64,000 nt of DNA from Haberlea rhodopensis (lineage: Eukaryota; Streptophyta; Magnoliopsida; Lamiales; Gesneriaceae), in contig CAJQUN010000009.1 in assembly GCA_907163345.1 (NCBI GenBank), forward strand, positions 1,178,001 to 1,242,000, given 5' to 3'. The notes under the pieces are model-generated. The model did no database searches and had not been told where the DNA came from. It worked only from the letters and a program-made list of their open reading frames with translations. Positions 1 through 11,764 of the stretch are shown piece by piece (the first letter of the stretch is position 1; each line of letters starts with the position of its first letter). A program made the translations under genes and the position numbers.

Positions 1-1
1 A

Positions 2-2074
2 CCCGAATTTGACTTAAGAGAATATGAAGAAGAAGAAGTTGCATATTTCCCTGATGCAACAATTGCTGAGGTACTGCTTGATCTTTCTGAAAATTTATAT
101 GATGATGTTGGCATGTCCAATGAGGATATGTTGGTTGAAGTGTTTGTTCATAACGAGATCGAGACGCAATCTTTAATGTTGCTGACAAAAGTTATGGTGA
201 GGAATCTTTGTTTGCTACTGATGGAGAAGGAGATGAATTTCATGAAGATGTGAATATGGCAAGTGAAGAACCATTGGATTCAACTCAAAATCCAGATTTT
301 ATTCAATCCGCGGAATTGGCCACCCAACTCCAAGAAACAAAGCAGGAACTTATGAGAAGGGAAAATGAGTTAAAAGAGTTGAAGGTGAAATTTGACTCAT
401 TTGTTTCTGAGCACGATGTCCAGTGGCTCAACAATGCAGAATTAAGAACACAGCTGGAAGAAGCAAGAACAATGATCATGCTGAAAGAAGAAGACCTGAA
501 AGAATTGCATGCCAGAAATAACGAAGTTCTGAAACAAAAGGAGGAACTCGACAACATCGTTGCACAGCTACATGCTCGAATCGAAAGTTTAAAAAAGGAT
601 AAGGAAGCAGTTGACAACGACTTGAGCAGCACAAAAACAGCTGCAATGATGTTGAGCGAGGAAAATGTAGAACTCGTGAAATTAAACGAGGCACAGAGGG
701 TGAAAAGAATTAAGAACAGATTGGACCGAATGGCCCATAAAGATCGTGACCATACGTACCCCTCCTTGCAAAGGGCTAGGAGGTCAACACAAAAAAGCTC
801 TACTGTAAAAGAAAAAGATCAACCCAAAAAAGCCAGTAAAGATATAATAGCATTGCAAGATGATGATAATTTTGAGGTTGCAACACGCGTTAAAGACAAT
901 AAGGATGACGAGCCTTTCAAGTTCAAACCACGAAATGTCATCTTCAAACGGTTGACCAAAGAAGAAAAAGATTGGTTACTGAAATTCAACAAGGATCATG
1001 GACAATGGTATGACTTGTTTTATTCTTTTAAAAAGTAAATTAATTCAACTAGATGAAACCAATAAATGTTGCAATTTATCATTGTGTGCAGGGGAGTGAT
1101 TTGGCGAGATAATATGGCAGCAAAACAAATACCTGTTAAATATATTGGAGCCATACTTAACGGACTTTCAATTCCTAACGATGTAAACGGTTTATCAAAA
1201 GAGTTGTTCACTTGTCTATTTTCTTGATATTCAATTAACTCATTGCAAAATGTCTGATCACACCTTTCAGATTGTTGACTGCTGGAGCATCCTTATTGAT
1301 AGGCAGCTTGAGAAATTAGGGCAAAGGAAGACTTACTACGTTTTTGATTGCTTGTCTTGGGTAATAAAACACAAGTTATTAATATTAGTTTCTTATAAAA
1401 ATCATGTTTATTAAATTTCTACGTGCTGCTTGACAGTATTACGTTGCAAGGAGATCACGAGAGATATATTGCGAAGAGGCAGCAAAACACCAAATAAATG
1501 GAAAGATTGCCCAAGCCATGGAATATAGATTCCTTATTTTTCCTATAAACACATGTGGCCGTGAGGATCCATCGGTGACTACTGGCTACCATTGGACATT
1601 GCTCGTATTTGACTTGCAAGAATCGAAGTGGACACACTACAACTCAATAAGGCCACGCAGGGAAGATGAAACTGATCACTACTTCGAGAAGGCCAAAATA
1701 CTGGTAATTTACGTTACATTTTAAGAGTTATTTTCTAAATTATTATAAGTATGCTGACAAAAGAATTTGAACTCGTACCCAATTTACAGAAAGAATATGT
1801 CGAAGAAGCTATGCATAGAGTGATTGAGGATGACCCTATATCAAAGGGTATACAATATACTCCTAGTGAAAAAATATTTCAAATTGAGTCATATATAGAA
1901 GCTGCACAACAGAAATCTGGGTCCGTCGACTGTGGTGTCTTCGTTTGCATGAACATGGAAAAGATTATGAGAGGACAGCTGGTGCCAAAGCATTGTAGTG
2001 TGGACTACAATACAGATTACAGGGTAAAGATGGCGAAGATGATTATTCATGATTCAAAATTGTTACAAAAATGA
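2..2074 (+). CDS. Ulp1-type (C48) cysteine protease gene carried by a MULE, 5' end outside window
   Basis: The C48/Ulp1 family removes SUMO-like modifiers; plant MULEs and CACTA elements often carry such genes, with unknown benefit. Exons that join in phase with GT-AG borders: 208-1007 (a Glu/Lys-rich coiled coil), 1092-1182, 1271-1360, 1437-1703 and 1790-2074, stop TGA. The protease core is in the last two exons: HWTLLVFD with the catalytic His, then HYNSI where the family usually has Asp, then QQKSGSVDCGVFVC with the Gln and the nucleophile Cys. Bases 2-180 are open in another frame and read well into the exon if one T is restored near 172, so a single-base deletion is likely there. The gene converges on the transposase. 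Family assignment is firm; activity is doubtful because of Asn at the Asp position and the frameshift. Confidence 0.75.
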
Positions 2075-2097
2075 TAAACAGAATCTTTAGCCTGTGT

Positions 2098-3330
2098 AAA
2101 ATAAAACTGGTGCATCTAATTTTCAATGGTGCATGTAAATTATTACTGGTGCTTGTAAATTTCGACTGGTCCGTGTAAATCATAACTGGTGCATGTAAAT
2201 TATAACTGGTGCATGTAAATTGTAACTGGTGCATGTAATTATTATTGGTGCATGTAAATCATAACTGATGCATCAAATTTTAACTGGTGCATGTAGTTAT
2301 AACTGGTGCATGTAAATCATAACTTTTGCATGTAGTTATAACTGGTGCATGTACATAATAACTGGTGCATGTAAATTATAACTGGTGCATGTAAATGATA
2401 ACTAGTGCATGTACATAATAACTGGTTCATGTAAATTATAATTGGTGCATGTAAATGATAACTGGTGCATTAAAATATAACTGATGCATGCAAATCATAA
2501 CTGGTGCATGTTAGTTATAACTGGTGCATGTAAATAATAACTGGTGCATATAAATGATAACTGGTGCATCTAATTTTAATTATTGCATGTAATTACAACT
2601 GGTGCATGTAAATCATAACTGCTGGATGTAAAAGATAACTGGTGCATGAAAATGATAACTGCTTCATGTAAAATATAACTGGTGCATGTAAATAATAACT
2701 GGTGCATATAAATGATAACTGGTGCATCTAATTTTAATTGTTTCATGTAATTACAACTGGTGCATGTAAATCATAAATGGTGCATGTAAATCATAAATGG
2801 TGCATGTAAATTATAACCGGTGCATGTAAATTATAACTCGTGCATGAAAATGATAACTGGTGCATGTAAAATATAACTGGTGCATGTAAATCATAACTTG
2901 TGCATGTTAGTTATAACTGGTGCATGAAAATATGATGTTGCCTAAAAATCATAACAGGTGCATGTAAATTATAATTGGTGCATGTAGTTATAACTTGTGC
3001 ATTAAAATATAACTAGTACATGTAAAACATAACTGGTGCATGTAACTTATAACTGGTGCATGTAACTTATAACTGGTGCATGTAAATGAAAACTGGTGCA
3101 TGTAAATCATAACTGGTGCATGTAAATAATAACTTTTGCATGTATTTATAACTGTGCATGTAAATAATAACTGGTGCATGTAAATTATAACTGGTGCATT
3201 TAAATCATAACTGGTGAATGTAAATTATAACTATTTCCTTAAATTATAACTTTTGCATGTAAATCATATTGTATTTATAATACGCCTGGTGCGTGTGTAT
3301 TATAACTGGTACATGAAAATTAATCGTTGC
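2098..3330 (+). repeat. 20-bp tandem array, core GGTGCATGTAAAT, between the two MULE genes
   Basis: About 1.2 kb is made almost wholly of imperfect copies of ACTGGTGCATGTAAATCATA (period 20, ranging 18-21), about 60 units by length over period. All units face the same way. A block near 2513-2625 reappears near 2683-2770, so the array has also grown by multi-unit duplication. It starts about 25 bp after the protease stop codon and ends about 85 bp from the transposase stop codon, so it fills the 3'-to-3' space between the convergent genes. Most units contain TGCATG, the reverse complement of the RY core CATGCA. Confidence 0.95.
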
Positions 3331-3413
3331 ACTAAAAAATTTACATTTATAACTAAATACACAATCATTTGTTAAAAATTACATTTGCGTAAATTTTTTC
3401 TTTTTTTCGAAAA

Positions 3414-6400
3414 TCAGCAAATAGGCTCTTTACAAGTTTTTTTATTGTGCCCATGTTTGTTACAACGACTACAACGGAACTGTCTAATGTTTTCCCCTTT
3501 AGATCGAATTCTTCTCTTCTTTGGACGACCTGGTTGCCTTTTTGTTTGCGGTGGTAAAACATTTGTTTCCATACCCATCAAAGGAACATTACCTTTGGTA
3601 TGTCTTGGAACGGGTAAAATGACTCCTTCATAGCATAGCCTGTACGTACTAACATGGAAATATTTGTCAACTACTTCATCTATTTGCACTTTATTCCTCA
3701 TGAATACAGCAATAGCATGAGGACATGGGAATCCATCCAACTGCCACTTGTAGCATGAACATGTTTGATTGTCAAGGCGAACAGTAACTGCAGGGCGGGA
3801 AAACACTTCAAAGTAGCAATGCGAAGACATCTTCACATTCCAAGCACGACCTTCATTTACATAAGATGTCCATTTCTTTCCCATCCGAGCACACAACACC
3901 CCACTCCATTTGCATGTCAGTAATCTTCTATCAGAAAACAAACACATCAACTTAACTCTAATACAGTCAACCATATGGGTAATAGGAAGACCCCTTGCAT
4001 CTAAGATCCATGAATTGAAGGACTCCGCTGCATTTGAGTACATCTCTCCATATCTCATCCCAGTAGAATATGCATTTGTCCACTTATCCAATGAAAGTCC
4101 CTGCAAAAAATATGCCATATTTTGTCCGCCTTCTCGTTTTAAAATAGTGAGTTTCTCATTAAAAATTGCCACCGTCGGGGAATATGCACATTCGTCCAGC
4201 AGGAAACATAACCTCTCACGAAAATTGTTTGAAAAGTGTTTGCCAGAATATCTGTCACGCAAGTTGCACTTTAAATGGTATAAACAAAAAAAGTGTTTCA
4301 GAGAAGCTCCAAAAACAACTGGCAGGGCCTCCATCAAACCGACATTACGATCATATATACATACAACATCTTCCCCGTTATCTAAAATATTAGTCAAACA
4401 AGATAAAAACCAACGCCAATTATCATAGTTCTCAGAGTCAACTATAGCAAAAGCCAACGGGAACAAACCTACGAGATAAAACCATAAGTTATAACTGGTA
4501 CATGACATTGGTATCTGATGCATGTAATTATAAATGATGCATCACAATCATAGCTGGTGCATGTAAATTATAACTGATGCATTTTAACTGATGCATGTAA
4601 ATAATAACTGGTGCATCTAATTTATTTACAGATAGTTGGTGCATGTAATTGTTAACTGGTGCATGTAAATTATAACTGGTGCATGTAATCATACCTGGTG
4701 CGTTTAATTTATAACTGATGCATGTAAATTATATAACTGGTGCATGTAAAGTATATGACTGGTGCATGTAAATTATAACAGGTGCATGTAATTATAACTG
4801 GTGCATGTAATTATCACTGGTGCATGTAAATCATAACTGGTGCATGGAAATGATAACTGGTGCATGTAATTATGTAACTGTAATTGGTGCATCTAAATTA
4901 TAACTGGTGCATGTAAATTATGTACCTGTGCATGTAAATCATAGCTGGTGCAAAGTCATAACTGGTGCATGTAAATCATAATTGTTGCATGTAAATCATA
5001 ACTGGTGCATGTAAATCATAACTGGTGCATGTAAATCATAAATGGTACATGTAAATCATAACTGGTGCATGTAATTTTGTAACGGTAATTGGTGCATCTA
5101 AATTATAACTGGTGCATGTAAATTATATACCTGTGCATGTAAATCATAACTGTGCATGTAAATGATGACTGGTGCATGTAAATGATAACTGGTGCATGTA
5201 AGTGATAACTGGTGTAAAATCATAACTGGTGCATGTAAATTATATGACTGGTGCATGTAAATTATAACTGGTGCATGTAATTATAACTGGTGCATGTAAC
5301 TATCACTGGTGCATGTAAATCATAACTGGTGCATGAAAATGATAACTGGTGCATGTAATTATGTAACTGTAATTGGTGCATCTAAATTATAACTTGTGCA
5401 TGTAAATTATATACCTGTGCATGTAAATCATAACTGGTGCATGTAAATCATAACTGGTGCATGTAAATCATAAATGGTACATGTAAATCATAACTGGTGC
5501 ATGTAATTTTGTAACGGTAATTGGTGCATCTAAATTATAACTGGTGCATGTAAATTATATACATGTGCATGTAAATCATAACTGTGCATGTAAATGATAA
5601 CTGGTGCATGTAAGTGATAACTGGTGCAAAATCATAACTGGTGCATGTAAATGATAACTGGTGCATGTAAATCATAACTGGTGCATGTAAATCATAACTG
5701 ATGCATGTAAATGATAACTGGTGCATGTAAATCTTAACTGGTGCATGTAAATCATTACTGGTGCATGTAAATCATTACTGGTGCATGTAAATCATAACTG
5801 ATGCATGTAAATGATAACTGGTGCATGTAAATGATAACTGGTGCATGTAAATCATAACTTGTGCATGTAAATCATAACTGGTTCAAAATCATAACTGGTG
5901 CATGCAAATCATAACTGGTGCATGTAAATCATAACTGGTGCATGTAATTATAACGGGTGCATGTAAATCATAACTGGTGCATGTTATTATAACTGGTGCA
6001 TGTAAATCACAACTGGTGCATGTAAATAATAACTGGTGCATGTAAACCACAACTGGTGCAATTTAAAACAGTCAATTTACCTTGATTCCCATCATTAGCC
6101 GTAGCAGACAGAAGGGTGCCCTTGAATCTGGATTTCAGAAACGTTCCATCAAGGAATAACATTTGACGACAATATTTAAAACCGTCAATACTAGCACGGA
6201 ACGAAACAAACAAACGGGAAAATCGGTTGTTGTCGTCAACTTCAAGCTTTACAAAACTTCCAACATTTATCGTTCTCACCGAGTGAACATATGAATTCAG
6301 TTCTTGGAACGACTCATCATAATTTCCAAAAGCAATAGATCTAGCTTTCTCAACACTTCTCCATGCTTTATTGTACGTTATATCCAAGCCGTAATCTCTC

Positions 6401-7278
6401 TTCATTAACTCACATACATCGATTGCAGAGAAGGTTGGATTTGAAAACACTCGTTCCGCAATAATTTCAGATATCAGAACTGAACTCATCCTTTTTGATT
6501 TGTTCTTCATCACTCTCAGCCCACATGTGTGCATGTTTTGCAATTTTCTTATGTAGAAAGACCTATCTATTCTTGATACACTAGCATTCACAAACCAACC
6601 ACAGCCCTCATCATGTTTTATAGCACACTCGGCAATTACCCTATCTTTATTGTTTTTTACATAGTTGAAATCAAACCCAACCTCAACCGAATATTTACTT
6701 AATTCACAGCGAAACTCTTCTACACCACCATTAAACTGTTGCCCAACCCTACTAATATTTGATGCCCAACTAGAACACAACAACAACTTTTCTTTGCCTT
6801 TAGAATTACACATTTGAAGGTCAGAATCATATCCTGCAGATGAGTTACATCCCTGTGCACGTAATTCACTTACATCACTATTTTGCCTAGTATCTCCGAG
6901 CACATCTGTCTCGCATGCACCACCACATTGAATCGGCACAGTGCCACCACCATCGACAGTCTGCCAATTCATACTTCCCGAAGAAACTCCATGATATGCA
7001 TTTTTTTCATCATAAACATCAATTGTCACCAATTGAACATCTATAATCTTACACAGAATAAACATATTTCTCATATCATCATCATTACTCAAACATCATT
7101 TAGGATGTCCAGGTACAGAATATTTTAAAGTCATTGCATCAGAGTTGTAATCAAACCATTTACCAATTGCAATAGATTTTAACTCACTGTATGAAAATGT
7201 GAGATTCACATTCAAAACTTGCGTTTCATCTCTACATTTCAATAGAATCAAGATCCATCGTAACATATACGAAAGCAA
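3414..7278 (-). CDS. MURA/MuDR-type MULE transposase, two exons, one in-frame TGA near the N-terminus
   Basis: DDE transposase that would cut and rejoin MULE ends. Exon 1 is 7278-6081 and exon 2 is 4468-3414. The junction CAAG|GTAAAT ... TCGTAG|GTTTG keeps frame exactly and gives 750 codons. An N-terminal PB1-like segment ends before SNDDDMRNM. A MuDR zinc-binding domain surrounds the CGWFVNASV region. The DDE core has DGTFLKSRFKGTLL (first Asp), CIYDRNVGL (second Asp) and NAAESFN (Glu). A SWIM finger follows (CSCYKW...CPHA), then a CCHC knuckle (CSRCNKHGHNKKTC). The only fault seen is a TGA at 7096-7098, in frame between the PB1-like part and the rest; a start at a later ATG would avoid it. 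The single intron (4469-6080) is nearly all tandem repeat. Family and splicing are well supported; whether it is functional is open. Confidence 0.88.
4490..6065 (+). repeat. 20-bp tandem array forming the transposase intron
   Basis: This is the same unit and orientation as the array at 2098-3330. It occupies about 1.58 kb of the 1.61-kb intron, roughly 75-80 units by length over period. A higher-order duplication is visible: the stretch from about 4738 to 5215 matches 5228 to about 5630, including the marker variants TATATGACTGG, TAACTATCACTGG and TGTAACTGTAATTGG in the same order. On the transcript strand the unit reads as TTTACATGCACCAGTT. Branch-point and polypyrimidine signals have to come from the few non-repeat bases next to the acceptor. 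Confidence 0.95.
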
Positions 7279-7650
7279 AAAAAATCACAAAAGTATAAAA
7301 TACCTTCTGTGACTTCTCTAAATCGATTACCAGGAACGAAAACCAGACAGAAATCGTAAATGCCTCGCTAAACGATTCGATTGAAATTATAATCGATGTT
7401 TTTACTTGGAGAAACGATCGAACATGAACTCAATGCGCAGCCAAATAAAATTTCACACTGTTCCATTAGATTTTAGGGTTTACTCCTAAAAGGGTATTTT
7501 TTGTATGAAAATAAACATTTTAAAATCATAAATTTTAAAAGTGGACTTAAATGAGAAGATATTTTTCCACCATGCATTTATTTGCACACTTTTTTAAAAT
7601 GGAGATTTATATGAAAAACTTGTTTGGTAAGTGCACATAAACCTAAATTT

Positions 7651-8276
7651 CCCTTTTTTTTAAATGGGTTTCTTCTCAACTTAAATCAGCCCAAATCCAT
7701 AAACTTAAAACTCCAGCCCTCGTTCAACCCCATCACCATTCACCTTAACTTTAACCCTATCAAACTCAACGCATGAAACAGGCGAGTAGGCGGCGATTTC
7801 TCACGATTTTTGACTTTGGATTGCTGGAAGTTGCCCGATTGCAGGAAACTAAGGTAGGAATTTGATGCTATTGCTTGACTATGAGGAATCTAATTGTAGA
7901 CTTGTAGTACGCCATTATTATTGTTATTGCTCAAATTTCCATTTTCCACAGAAGAAAATTCTGCAAAATTACCAACGAAATACTCCATGAATGTATGAAT
8001 GCAGTCCTCGGGATTTGTTGAATTAATGTTAGGAAACTAAAATGGGAAGAAAAAAACAGAGTAACGGTAGAGAGCAAAAGGAGAAGAGCTTCTTTCGTAG
8101 TAGTGTGTTTTGAAAGTGGGTGAGAAAACCAGAACTTAAATTATAGTATGGATTAGGGAAAAAAATAGAAAGTTTTTAACATTTTGTTACCGACGACTCT
8201 GAAGGTATAATGAGAATTTTAGATTAAAAAAAATGACACATATTAACCCACGGTTCAGATTATTCTAGCATTCATC
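7651..8276. other. Non-coding stretch between MULE end and hAT reading frame
   Basis: No reading frame or recognisable repeat is seen in 620 bp. It includes a GC-richer patch (about 7780-7850), which could be an untranslated leader of the hAT gene, but no splice structure can be shown. No left hAT terminus was found. Confidence 0.4.
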
Positions 8277-10669
8277 TTGGAATTATTAGGCAACAGGAAA
8301 TTGACTATTAATGTTATATTTGTTGTTTGGTTAAATATTAGAGCTATGGAGAAATTTCTCAAAAGAAAATCTACAATGGTAGAGACTTCCCATTCTCTTG
8401 ATCAAAATGTGGAAATTGATTTTGAGAATCTTCCAGCAGACCCTGGACAACGACCACCAATATGGAATTATGATGCTAATCATAGGGATCGAGTACGAAG
8501 GACATATCTGTTAAAGGGACCATGTCAGCCTATTGTGCATGACTTTCCACAAACAGAAATGGCAAACACACAAAGAAGGTTTGTTGCTGATTGGTTTAAA
8601 TAATATCCAGATTGGTTGGAGTATAGCATAGCCAAAGATAGTGCATATTGCCTTTATTGTTATCTTTTTAGGACTCAAAGTAACCAAGGTGGGGGCGATA
8701 CATTTATTGGTGAAGGATTTAGAAATTGGAGAAAGAAAGAGAAGTTTGATCATCATCTTGGAAAGCCTAATAGTCTTCATAACCAAAGATCTAATGGATC
8801 AGAATCTTACAGGGAGTGTTTATGCTTTATTCACCGGAAAAAAAAGATAAGGATAGAGCAGAATATCGAATTCGGTTGAATGAAGCTATTGATTGTGTTC
8901 GTTTTCTGTTGAGACAAGGATTAGCATTCCGGGGTCATGATGAATCTGATTTATCAAGCAATAGAGGCAACTATCTAGAACTTTTTCATTGGCTTGCTGA
9001 TCACAATGAGCATATACATGATGCTTCATTTAAAAACGCTCCTGAAAATTTACAGTTGATTTCATCTAATATTCAGAAGGATATTTGTGTTGCTGCTGCT
9101 GCTGAAACTACTTGTGCCATTATCAAAGATATAGGTGAGGCGCATTTTGCTGTCTTGGTAGATGAGTCTCGTGATGCATCAGTGAAAGAGCAAATGACAA
9201 CTGTTTTAAGATACGTGAACAAAGAGGGCAAGATAATTGAATGTTTTCTTGGTATTGAGCATGTTTCTAGTACAACTGCAGCTTCACTTAAGGCTTCTAT
9301 TGAGAGGTTATTTTCTCATCATGGTCTAAGTATATCAAGGTTGCGTGGCCAAGGCTATGATGGAGCTAGCAATATGCAAGGTCAACTTAAAGGTTTGAAA
9401 ACTCTTATTTTACAAGAAAATCCTTATGCCTTTTATGTTCATTGTTTTGCTCATCAACTCCAATTGGGTTTAGTAGCAGTTGCAAAGTATCATTTTCAAG
9501 TTCAGTATCTTTTTGAAATCACGTCAAAAGTCATGAATGTCGTTGGAGCATCTTGTAAGAGGCAAGATATTCTTAAAGCTAAACATCATGATAAAGTTGT
9601 GGAAGCACTAAGGAAAGGAGAAATTTTTAGTGGGCGTGGGTTGCATCAAGAAATCAACATGCAACGACCTGGTGATACTCGCTGGGGCACACATTATGCT
9701 AGTTTAGTTAGACTCACTATGATGTTCTCCTCTGTAATTGAAGTACTCGAAATTATTATGGATGATGGGGTCAGCATGGAGCAAAAAGTTGAAGCGCGCA
9801 TATTGTTAGAAGCATTGCAATCATTTGACTTTATTTTTACTATGCATTTAATGAAGGATATTTTGGGTATTACTAATGAGTTGTCATTGGCATTGCAAAG
9901 AAATGAGCAGGAGATAGAAAATGCTATGAGATTAGTGCATATCTCAAAGCAAAGATTACAATCTTTAAGAGACAATGGATGGGATGTTCTATTTAGTGAA
10001 GTCTCATCTTTTTGTTCTACTCATGAAATTGTAGTCCCCAATATGGATGAAAAGTTTGTAGCTCCTGGGCGTCCAAGACGGAGAACTCAAGAAAAGACCA
10101 ACTTGGTGTATTTTCGTATTGAGTTGTTTTGTGCTGTTTTGGATAAACAACTTATGGAGCTAAATAGTCGATTTTCTGAGGCAAATACTGAATTACTTCG
10201 TTGCGTAGGATGTCTTAATCCTAGGGATTCATTCTCTGCTTTCAACAAGGAAAATCTCATTAGTTTTGCTCGATTATATCCCAAGGAGTTTTCCGTATAT
10301 GATCTCTTGTTACTTGATAATGAACTCGAGACTTATATCATTGATATGCGTACTATCAGTGAATTTTCAGCAATGGATGGAGTTGCTGATCTTGCTAAGA
10401 AAATGGTGGAAACGAGAAAAAATGTGATATACCCATTGGTTTATATGCTTGTTACTTTGGCATTAACCTTGCCCGTTGCTACTGCAAGCGTAGAGAGAGC
10501 ATTTTCTGCGATGAATATTGTCAAAAATCGATTACGTAGCCGAATGGGAGATGAATGGCTTAATGCTTGCTTGGTTACATATATTGAAAAAGAAGTTTTT
10601 GATGGGATCGACAATGAAGCTATTATGCAACGATATCAAATTATGAGCTCTCGTCGAGAACAGTTGTAA
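8277..10669 (+). pseudogene. hAT-superfamily transposase (TTF-type/ZMYM1-like), decayed
   Basis: Homologous to the plant 'zinc finger MYM-type 1-like' hAT proteins: a TTF-type zinc finger, a DUF4371/RNase-H-like core and a C-terminal hAT dimerisation domain. The TTF region reads across 8340-8800 (RTYLLKGPCQP, then DSAYCLYCYLF). The core is one long open frame, 8816-10669, with VDESRDASVKEQM, GYDGASNM and HCFAHQLQL. Near its end the dimerisation signature LPVATASVERAFSAM is intact. Damage: an in-frame TAA at 8601-8603 after ADWFK, and frame changes near 8785 and again near 8830 where the match moves between all three frames. The long 3' frame suggests fairly recent loss. The family is sure; the exact break points are estimates. 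Confidence 0.88.
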
Positions 10670-10765
10670 CTGCATTGTAATTATTTACCTTTTATATTCA
10701 TCTACAGTCATTAAACTTAGATATTGCCATGGCATTTTTTGTTTAATTTTCATGTTATTAAATTT

Positions 10766-10798
10766 TTGCCCCCCTCAATAAAATTCTTAGATTCGCCC
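10766..10798 (+). repeat. Candidate 3' terminus of the hAT element
   Basis: The segment TTGCCCCCCTCAATAAAATT followed by CTTAGATTCGCCC resembles the ends commonly seen beside this plant hAT family. No matching left terminus or 8-bp duplication was found, so this is a resemblance only. Confidence 0.4.
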
Positions 10799-10944
10799 AA
10801 GAACTTGACATGGAAACAATGGTAATCAATGTGTGTGTAACCAAAACAAGTTATGGAGTACCCAAATGTTGCATTATAAACTTCTGATAAGCATCAAGCT
10901 CGGAAATTGAAACCTTAACAAGCATACGAATCCAGGAAGACCAC

Positions 10945-11761
10945 TTAACTATAAAGATCATCTTCATCAGCTGGGCCAGCAGAAGATGCAAAAGGGTCCG
11001 ATGCAGCAACACCGCTGCTATTCTCAGTAAACCGGAATTCAGTACCAAATCGTCTAGACTGTTGCAATGTCTGAGCAAATAACTGGTACTTGCAAATGTC
11101 AGCATCGCATCGCTCACACTCCTCCGAGCATACTTCGTCGATTCCTCAAAATGTGCTGCCTTTATCTCAGCCACCTCATCTACAACATCCTCCTCCATGG
11201 CCTCAGGATTCTCACTTCTTCTCTTCTCTTTTTCAATATCCTGAAAAGAGCAACCTAACAAATAAAATAAATAAAGTATGCGCTTCCTCGTGTACTAAAA
11301 ACTATAGTTGATTTTAAGGCCGCAACACAAATCTTTTTTGAATTACAAAGCAGTCCAAACATGTTTCGGTCATTGTGCCACATACGGGTCACATAGGACA
11401 GTAGTGAAAATTATTGTAATCTAATAATCTCTCCCCCAACAATATTTCCACCACCTGATTCATAGGAAATGAATATGGCATTGATCCTGAGATCAATCAT
11501 GGAATTGAACGCTTGCGCCATACTAAATAACAGAGAGGCTCATTTTTTTTCAATTGTTAGCACAAAGTATAGGAAATTGTAGCAGCAGTTATAGAATTCA
11601 CTTAAAAGTAATGATATGTGCGCATGTTGAGTATACAAAGCAACTGGAAAAGACAAACCTTCTCGATGTTCTCTCTGATAGCATATTTACATGCGCGTTG
11701 GCAAATTTATGTGATGTCTGCGCCACTAAAGCCTTGAGTGTACTTAGCAAGGGACAACCAA
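10945..11761 (-). pseudogene. CDC48-like: CDC48/p97 AAA-ATPase, 3' end fragment
   Basis: Two exons of the C-terminal part of CDC48 survive with their intron. Exon 11761-11659 encodes LAKYTQGFSGADIT, then ICQRACKYAIRENIEK, and ends in a GT donor. Exon 11240-10945 begins after a CAG acceptor with DIEKEKRRSENPEAMEEDV, continues AEIKAAHFEES, and in a shifted frame ends with SSGVAASDPF and the family's C-terminal DEDDLYS plus stop. Lesions: TAA at 11707-11709 where the family has Glu (ADIT-E-IC), and a 5-bp tandem duplication GATGC near 11090 (SDA|DI) that shifts the frame. Everything upstream of 11761 is missing; a copia fragment abuts it. The retained intron shows it came from DNA duplication or capture, not reverse transcription. 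CDC48 normally unfolds ubiquitinated clients. Confidence 0.88.
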
Positions 11762-11764
11762 ACT

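Larger units (their letters stand above)
1..7650. mobile_element. Autonomous-type Mutator-like element (MULE), left end outside window
   Basis: Convergent Ulp1-like and MURA-like genes with tandem arrays define the body. The right end is placed near 7650, because the stretch 7440-7650 (...GTGGACTTAAATGAG...TTTGCACACTT...AAATTTCCC) has a diverged counterpart at 36560-36775 that ends the same way (AATTTCCCC). The outward terminus would start GGGAAATT. The left terminus and target-site duplication are not in the window, so the boundary is inferred from the paired copy rather than from a duplicated target. Confidence 0.65.

Noticed and set aside
2043..6065. Open frames with repeated MHQLxFTCTSY peptides
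   Set aside because: They are translations of the 20-bp array; a period near 20 bp gives long pseudo-repetitive peptides without selection, and the transposase frame needs this stretch removed as an intron.
4490..6065. CRISPR-like regular repeats
   Set aside because: There are no unique spacers between units, the context is a plant nuclear genome, and no cas genes are present.
8616..8879. A separate small gene between the two hAT frames
   Set aside because: Its sequence continues the hAT TTF zinc-finger region in the same frame as the upstream piece, past an in-frame TAA.
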